From an uncultured Clostridia bacterium (GTDB lineage Bacteria; Bacillota; Clostridia; Oscillospirales; Acutalibacteraceae), in NCBI GenBank assembly GCA_946409885.1, contig CAMJYF010000062.1, forward strand, positions 1-7,933: 7,933 nt of DNA, given 5' to 3'. Made by a program: the position numbers and the translations under genes. The notes beneath the pieces were generated by a model. The model saw nothing but the letters and a program-made list of their open reading frames with translations. It did no database searches and was not told the DNA's origin. The stretch's first letter is position 1. Each line of letters begins with the position of its first letter. This document shows, piece after piece, positions 5,531 to 7,933 of the stretch.

Positions 5531-5796
5531 CAATCTTCTCCGATCGCGGCTTCCATTGCCGCATTGAATGCGTCCAGCGTATAGCCTGTTCTTCCCGCCA
5601 GACGGTCTTCCTCAACGGAAATCAGCTTTTCCCGAAGCGCCAGCATTTTTTCCCGGCGTTCAAAGCTCTCGATATCCATCACCACAAGGTCGCCTTCGCC
5701 GTTTTTGGTCAGATAGACCGGCTGTGACGTCTCTCTGCACAGCTTCGCGATCTCGTTATACCCCTGCCGGATGGCGGCAGACGGACGAATCGTCAT
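5530..5796 (-). CDS. Phd/YefM-family antitoxin
   Basis: An 88-residue protein. The N-terminal half (RPSAAIRQGYNEIAKLCRET, then PVYLTKNGEGDLVVMDIESFE) is the DNA-binding and dimer-forming fold of Phd/YefM antitoxins. The C-terminal tail (KLISVEEDRLAGRTGYTLDAF and onward) is the part expected to wrap and neutralise the toxin encoded directly downstream. GGGGGAGGGG about 5 bases before the ATG is a strong ribosome binding site. This would favour an excess of antitoxin over toxin. As in other members, the protein, alone or with its toxin, is expected to repress its own promoter. A 12-bp palindrome, TTGTCAAGACAA (5853-5864), overlaps the -35 box and is a candidate operator. Confidence 0.9.
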   Translation of the reverse strand: MTIRPSAAIRQGYNEIAKLCRETSQPVYLTKNGEGDLVVMDIESFERREKMLALREKLISVEEDRLAGRTGYTLDAFNAAMEAAIGED

Positions 5797-5829
5797 AGCC
5801 CCTCCCCCTCATAGTCAGATTCCATCTTT

Positions 5830-5859
5830 ATTATACCCAAAAAGAGCTATCCTTGTCAA
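5830..5859 (-). promoter_or_regulatory. Near-consensus promoter of the toxin-antitoxin operon
   Basis: On the minus strand, TTGACA (5854-5859) and TATAAT (5830-5835) are both exact consensus boxes, 18 bp apart. They lie about 34 bases before the antitoxin start codon. The -35 box is inside the hairpin of the upstream kinase terminator and within the palindrome TTGTCAAGACAA, so a repressor bound there would block it. Confidence 0.8.
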
Positions 5860-5876
5860 GACAAAACCAGCTCTTT
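5839..5876 (-). terminator. Intrinsic terminator of the hydrolase-kinase operon
   Basis: Read on the minus strand, AAAGAGCT and AGCTCTTT form an 8-bp stem, with an inner TTGTC/GACAA pairing in the loop, followed by a T-run (five Ts, 5839-5843). It lies about 33 bases after the kinase stop codon. The stem is modest in GC, so termination may be partial, letting some transcripts run into the antitoxin gene. Confidence 0.6.
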
Positions 5877-5909
5877 CCCGTGTCATTCGCACAATCTCTT
5901 TTCGTGTAC

Positions 5910-7028
5910 CTATTTCACGATCTCCTCATACGCCCTTTGGGAGATCTCCCGCATCTCGGCGAACTTGCGTTCCATATCCGCCACCAGGGCAAACTGGGTA
6001 TGGCAGCGGTCCAGGTTGTGGTCGGGGTAGGCCACGCGGAAGTACACGTCCCCGTCGATGTAGTCCGTCAAAAAGCGCATGCCGCATTCCAGCGTCATCA
6101 GCTTGGCGGAAAGGGGCATAGTCTCCACCTCGGCAGGGGAAAGGGAATCCCCGGCGGTGGTCAGAAAGCCCCGCACATACTGCTCGTACAGGTTCAGGTC
6201 CAGCGACACCTTGGACAGGTCCCGCTCGTCCTCGGCGGCGGTGTTGGCGCCGAAGCGGATGGCGTCGCCGAAATCGTAGAGGGACAGGCCGGGCATGACC
6301 GTGTCCAGATCCACGATGCAAACAGGCTCGCCCGTGGCGCGGTCGAACAGAACGTTGTTCAGCTTGGTATCGTTGTGGGTCACCCGCAGGGGCAGCTCCC
6401 CCGTCAGGGTCTTGCCCAGCAGAAGGTAGGTCTCGTCCCGGCGCTCATGGGCGAAGGTGATCTCCCGCTCCACGTTTGCCGCCCGGCCGGAGCGGTTGTT
6501 CTTCACCGCGTTCATCAGGTTGGCGTAGCGCTTGGCGGTGTTGTGAAAATCGGGGATGGTCTCATACAGCTTTTCGCTGGGGAAATCCGCCAGCTGCTGC
6601 TGGAAGCGGCCGAAGGCCTTGCCTGCCTTAAAGAACACCTCCGGGGAATCGATGCTGTTGTAGGAAAAGCTGTCCCCCACAAAGTTGTACAGCCGCCACG
6701 CCTTGCCTTTTTCGTCCAGCACGTACTTTTTGCCGTTGTCCGCGGGCTTGCAGTACAGGGTCTCCCGCTCCGGGTCGCCGCCCTCAGCGATGATCTTGTC
6801 CCGCAGAAAGGCCGTCACCCGGTCCACGTTGGCCATCAGCTCATCGGGATTCTTGAACACGTCCGTGTTGATCTGCTGCAGCAGGTGGTAGATGGAGCGC
6901 TCCCCCACCCGGTATTCCACCTTAAAGGTGTTGTTGATGTGCCCCTCGTCGATGGGGGTGAACCCCGCGAAACGGCCCGCGGTGGAAAAATGGCTGAGGA
7001 TCTCAGCGATCTGGTCATAGGTAAACAT
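5910..7028 (-). CDS. N-acetylhexosamine-kinase-like phosphotransferase (APH fold)
   Basis: A 372-residue cytoplasmic kinase of the aminoglycoside-phosphotransferase fold, close in motif pattern to NahK, which phosphorylates GlcNAc or GalNAc at C1 in the lacto-N-biose/galacto-N-biose route. Visible features are an N-terminal lobe with DEGHINNTFKVE (28-39), the catalytic loop THNDTKLNNVLFD (217-229, putative base D220 and N224), the metal-binding VDLDTVMPG (239-247), and YDFGDAIRFGANTAAEDE (251-268), which is strongly NahK-like. Length is typical. The ATG at 7028 has AGGAG at 7041-7045, slightly far away (about 12 bases). It ends in TAG, showing that TAG is a working stop in this genome. It lies 31 bases after the MBL-fold gene, in one operon. 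No other galacto-N-biose genes are in view, so the substrate (amino sugar or another small hydroxyl compound) is inferred. Confidence 0.88.
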   Translation of the reverse strand: MFTYDQIAEILSHFSTAGRFAGFTPIDEGHINNTFKVEYRVGERSIYHLLQQINTDVFKNPDELMANVDRVTAFLRDKIIAEGGDPERETLYCKPADNGKKYVLDEKGKAWRLYNFVGDSFSYNSIDSPEVFFKAGKAFGRFQQQLADFPSEKLYETIPDFHNTAKRYANLMNAVKNNRSGRAANVEREITFAHERRDETYLLLGKTLTGELPLRVTHNDTKLNNVLFDRATGEPVCIVDLDTVMPGLSLYDFGDAIRFGANTAAEDERDLSKVSLDLNLYEQYVRGFLTTAGDSLSPAEVETMPLSAKLMTLECGMRFLTDYIDGDVYFRVAYPDHNLDRCHTQFALVADMERKFAEMREISQRAYEEIVK

Positions 7029-7059
7029 AGTAAAAACGGTCTCCTTTTTTGCGTTTTTC

Positions 7060-7686
7060 TCAGATTCTGGTCATCACGGCAACGTCCTTGTCCACTGCCG
7101 CGGCAAACACGCCGGCGTCTTCCGGACTGCCAACGATATCCCCGTAGTGGGTGGGGATGGCGACGGCGGGGCGGAGCCTGTTCACAAATCTGGCGGCGTG
7201 CTTCGCGTCGAAGGTATAGGTGCCGCCCACGGGCACCAGCGCGATATCGCACTTCACGGCAAGGTTGTCCTTGTTCTCGTCCGTATCCCCCGCCACATAC
7301 AGGCGCTGGCTTTCCAGTGTGACCACATAGCCCAGCCATTCGTTCTTTTTTGGATGAAAGGGCTTTAAGACGTTGTAGGCGGCCACGGCCTCCACCGGCA
7401 CGCCGCGCACCTCCGTTTTGTCGCCGGGGGACAGGTACACGCAATCCGTCAGGCCGGTTTTCTCCGCCGAGGCGCGGCAGCTGGCGGGCAGCACGAATAC
7501 GGTATCCGCCTTTTTCACCCGGGCGATATCCTCCGGGGAAAGATGGTCGTAGTGGTCGTGAGTGATAAAAACGATATCCGCGTCGTGGGGCTCGTCCGTC
7601 AGATGGAACGGATCGAAATAAAGCGTGATCGCCCCGCCCACGCGGATGCTGCTGTGGGCGTTGATGGTGATGTTGTCGGTCAGCAT
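7060..7686 (-). CDS. MBL-fold metallo-hydrolase
   Basis: A 208-residue metallo-beta-lactamase-fold protein, cytoplasmic, of the small UlaG-like/COG2220-type group. The metal-binding motif H-x-H-x-D-H is complete: THDHYDHLS (42-50, H43, H45, D47, H48). AGDTDEN (132-138) gives the bridging aspartate D134, and IPTHYGD (177-183) the last histidine, H180. H111 in the KPFHPKKN segment may supply the remaining ligand. Relatives hydrolyse lactones, phosphodiesters or other esters, so no substrate can be given. The ATG at 7686 follows GGGAGGAG with good spacing. It is the first gene of a two-gene operon with the sugar kinase, which hints at a role on a sugar derivative, but this is guilt by association. 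Confidence 0.88.
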   Translation of the reverse strand: MLTDNITINAHSSIRVGGAITLYFDPFHLTDEPHDADIVFITHDHYDHLSPEDIARVKKADTVFVLPASCRASAEKTGLTDCVYLSPGDKTEVRGVPVEAVAAYNVLKPFHPKKNEWLGYVVTLESQRLYVAGDTDENKDNLAVKCDIALVPVGGTYTFDAKHAARFVNRLRPAVAIPTHYGDIVGSPEDAGVFAAAVDKDVAVMTRI

Positions 7687-7782
7687 GCGGTCTCCTCCCT
7701 GCGCCGCCGGCTGTTCCGCCGCGGCTTTTTCTGTCGCCTACAGCATACCACACCCGGGCACGGAAATGCAATGATAAAGAAA

Positions 7783-7810
7783 AAAATAGTTGTATTTTTT
7801 TAATTGTCAA
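7783..7810 (-). promoter_or_regulatory. Possible promoter of the hydrolase-kinase operon
   Basis: On the minus strand, an exact TTGACA (7805-7810) is followed after 16 bp by TATTTT (7783-7788), which matches four of six -10 bases. It would give a leader of about 90 bases before the MBL-fold gene. The weak -10 box makes this uncertain. Confidence 0.4.
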
Positions 7811-7831
7811 TTAATTTACAGGGATTATACT
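7804..7831 (+). promoter_or_regulatory. Promoter of the lipoprotein gene
   Basis: TTGTCA (7804-7809) and TATACT (7826-7831) are five-of-six matches to the -35 and -10 boxes, 16 bp apart. Transcription would start about 32 bases before the lipoprotein ATG. The -35 box overlaps that of the divergent operon, so the two promoters would compete for polymerase. Confidence 0.55.
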
Positions 7832-7869
7832 ATTTGACGCATATTAATATAAAGAAAAGAGGAATCCCC

Positions 7870-7933
7870 ATGCATAAAACAACCGCCGTGATCGCCGCCC
7901 TGTGCGCCGTCACGCTGTTCGCCGGCTGCGCCA
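7870..7933 (+). CDS. Lipoprotein, N-terminus only (partial)
   Basis: Only the first 21 codons are in the window. They form a classic lipoprotein signal peptide: the basic start MHKTT, a hydrophobic stretch AVIAALCAVTL, and the lipobox LFAGC with the lipidated cysteine at residue 20. The mature protein would be anchored to the outer face of the membrane. In Clostridia many such genes encode solute-binding proteins of ABC transporters, but nothing of the mature part is visible. AGAGGAA (7858-7864) is the ribosome binding site. The gene is divergent from the hydrolase-kinase operon. Confidence 0.8.
   Translation, partial: MHKTTAVIAALCAVTLFAGCA

Noticed and set aside
5853..7322. A 489-codon plus-strand open frame opposite the kinase and part of the MBL gene
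   Set aside because: Shadow of two motif-bearing minus-strand genes; it spans their boundary and a terminator.
7703..7730. Plus-strand hairpin (GCCGC/GCGGC) followed by TTTTT, as a terminator
   Set aside because: It lies in the leader of the minus-strand MBL gene with no plus-strand gene before it. The stem is short and bulged, so it is probably chance in GC-rich DNA.

Overview
The window looks like a piece of a fairly GC-rich Gram-positive anaerobe of the class Clostridia, probably a gut or rumen Oscillospiraceae/Christensenellales-type lineage. This is inferred from strong GGAGG-type ribosome binding sites, the protein families, a cysteine-rich Clostridia-style protein, a lipoprotein signal peptide, and many GTAG-headed palindromic repeats between genes. 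No marker gene fixes the taxonomy.

Layout, left to right. Positions 1-70 hold the 3' end of an unidentified plus-strand gene, whose TAG stop lies inside a short palindromic repeat. An inverted pair of such repeats (67-131) is followed by a GNAT acetyltransferase (146-700). 20 bases later begins a secreted ceramidase-like hydrolase gene (721-2391), broken by an in-frame TAG at 2005-2007. Positions 2392-2666 are a dense repeat island: an imperfect foldback element with three 41-bp tandem units inside it, then two more palindromic units. The second of these abuts the ribosome binding site of a Gfo/Idh/MocA-family oxidoreductase (2678-3973). A second foldback element (4005-4159) with perfect 25-bp arms separates it from a cysteine-rich protein of unknown function (4259-5104), which ends at a strong hairpin terminator.

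The right half is mostly on the minus strand. A ParE/RelE-like toxin and a Phd/YefM-like antitoxin form an operon (5222-5796). Its near-consensus promoter overlaps the terminator of the neighbouring sugar-kinase operon. That operon is an MBL-fold hydrolase (7060-7686) followed by an N-acetylhexosamine-kinase-like phosphotransferase (5910-7028). A divergent lipoprotein gene begins at 7870 and runs off the end.

The proteins look like ordinary accessory metabolism (acetylation, lipid or glycolipid hydrolysis, sugar oxidation, amino-sugar phosphorylation) plus one addiction module. The unusual content is between the genes: three classes of GTAG-headed palindromes (two sharing a loop and differing by compensatory stem changes), arranged in mirror image around the acetyltransferase-hydrolase pair, and two foldback elements. 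I found no CRISPR array, rRNA, tRNA or transposase gene.
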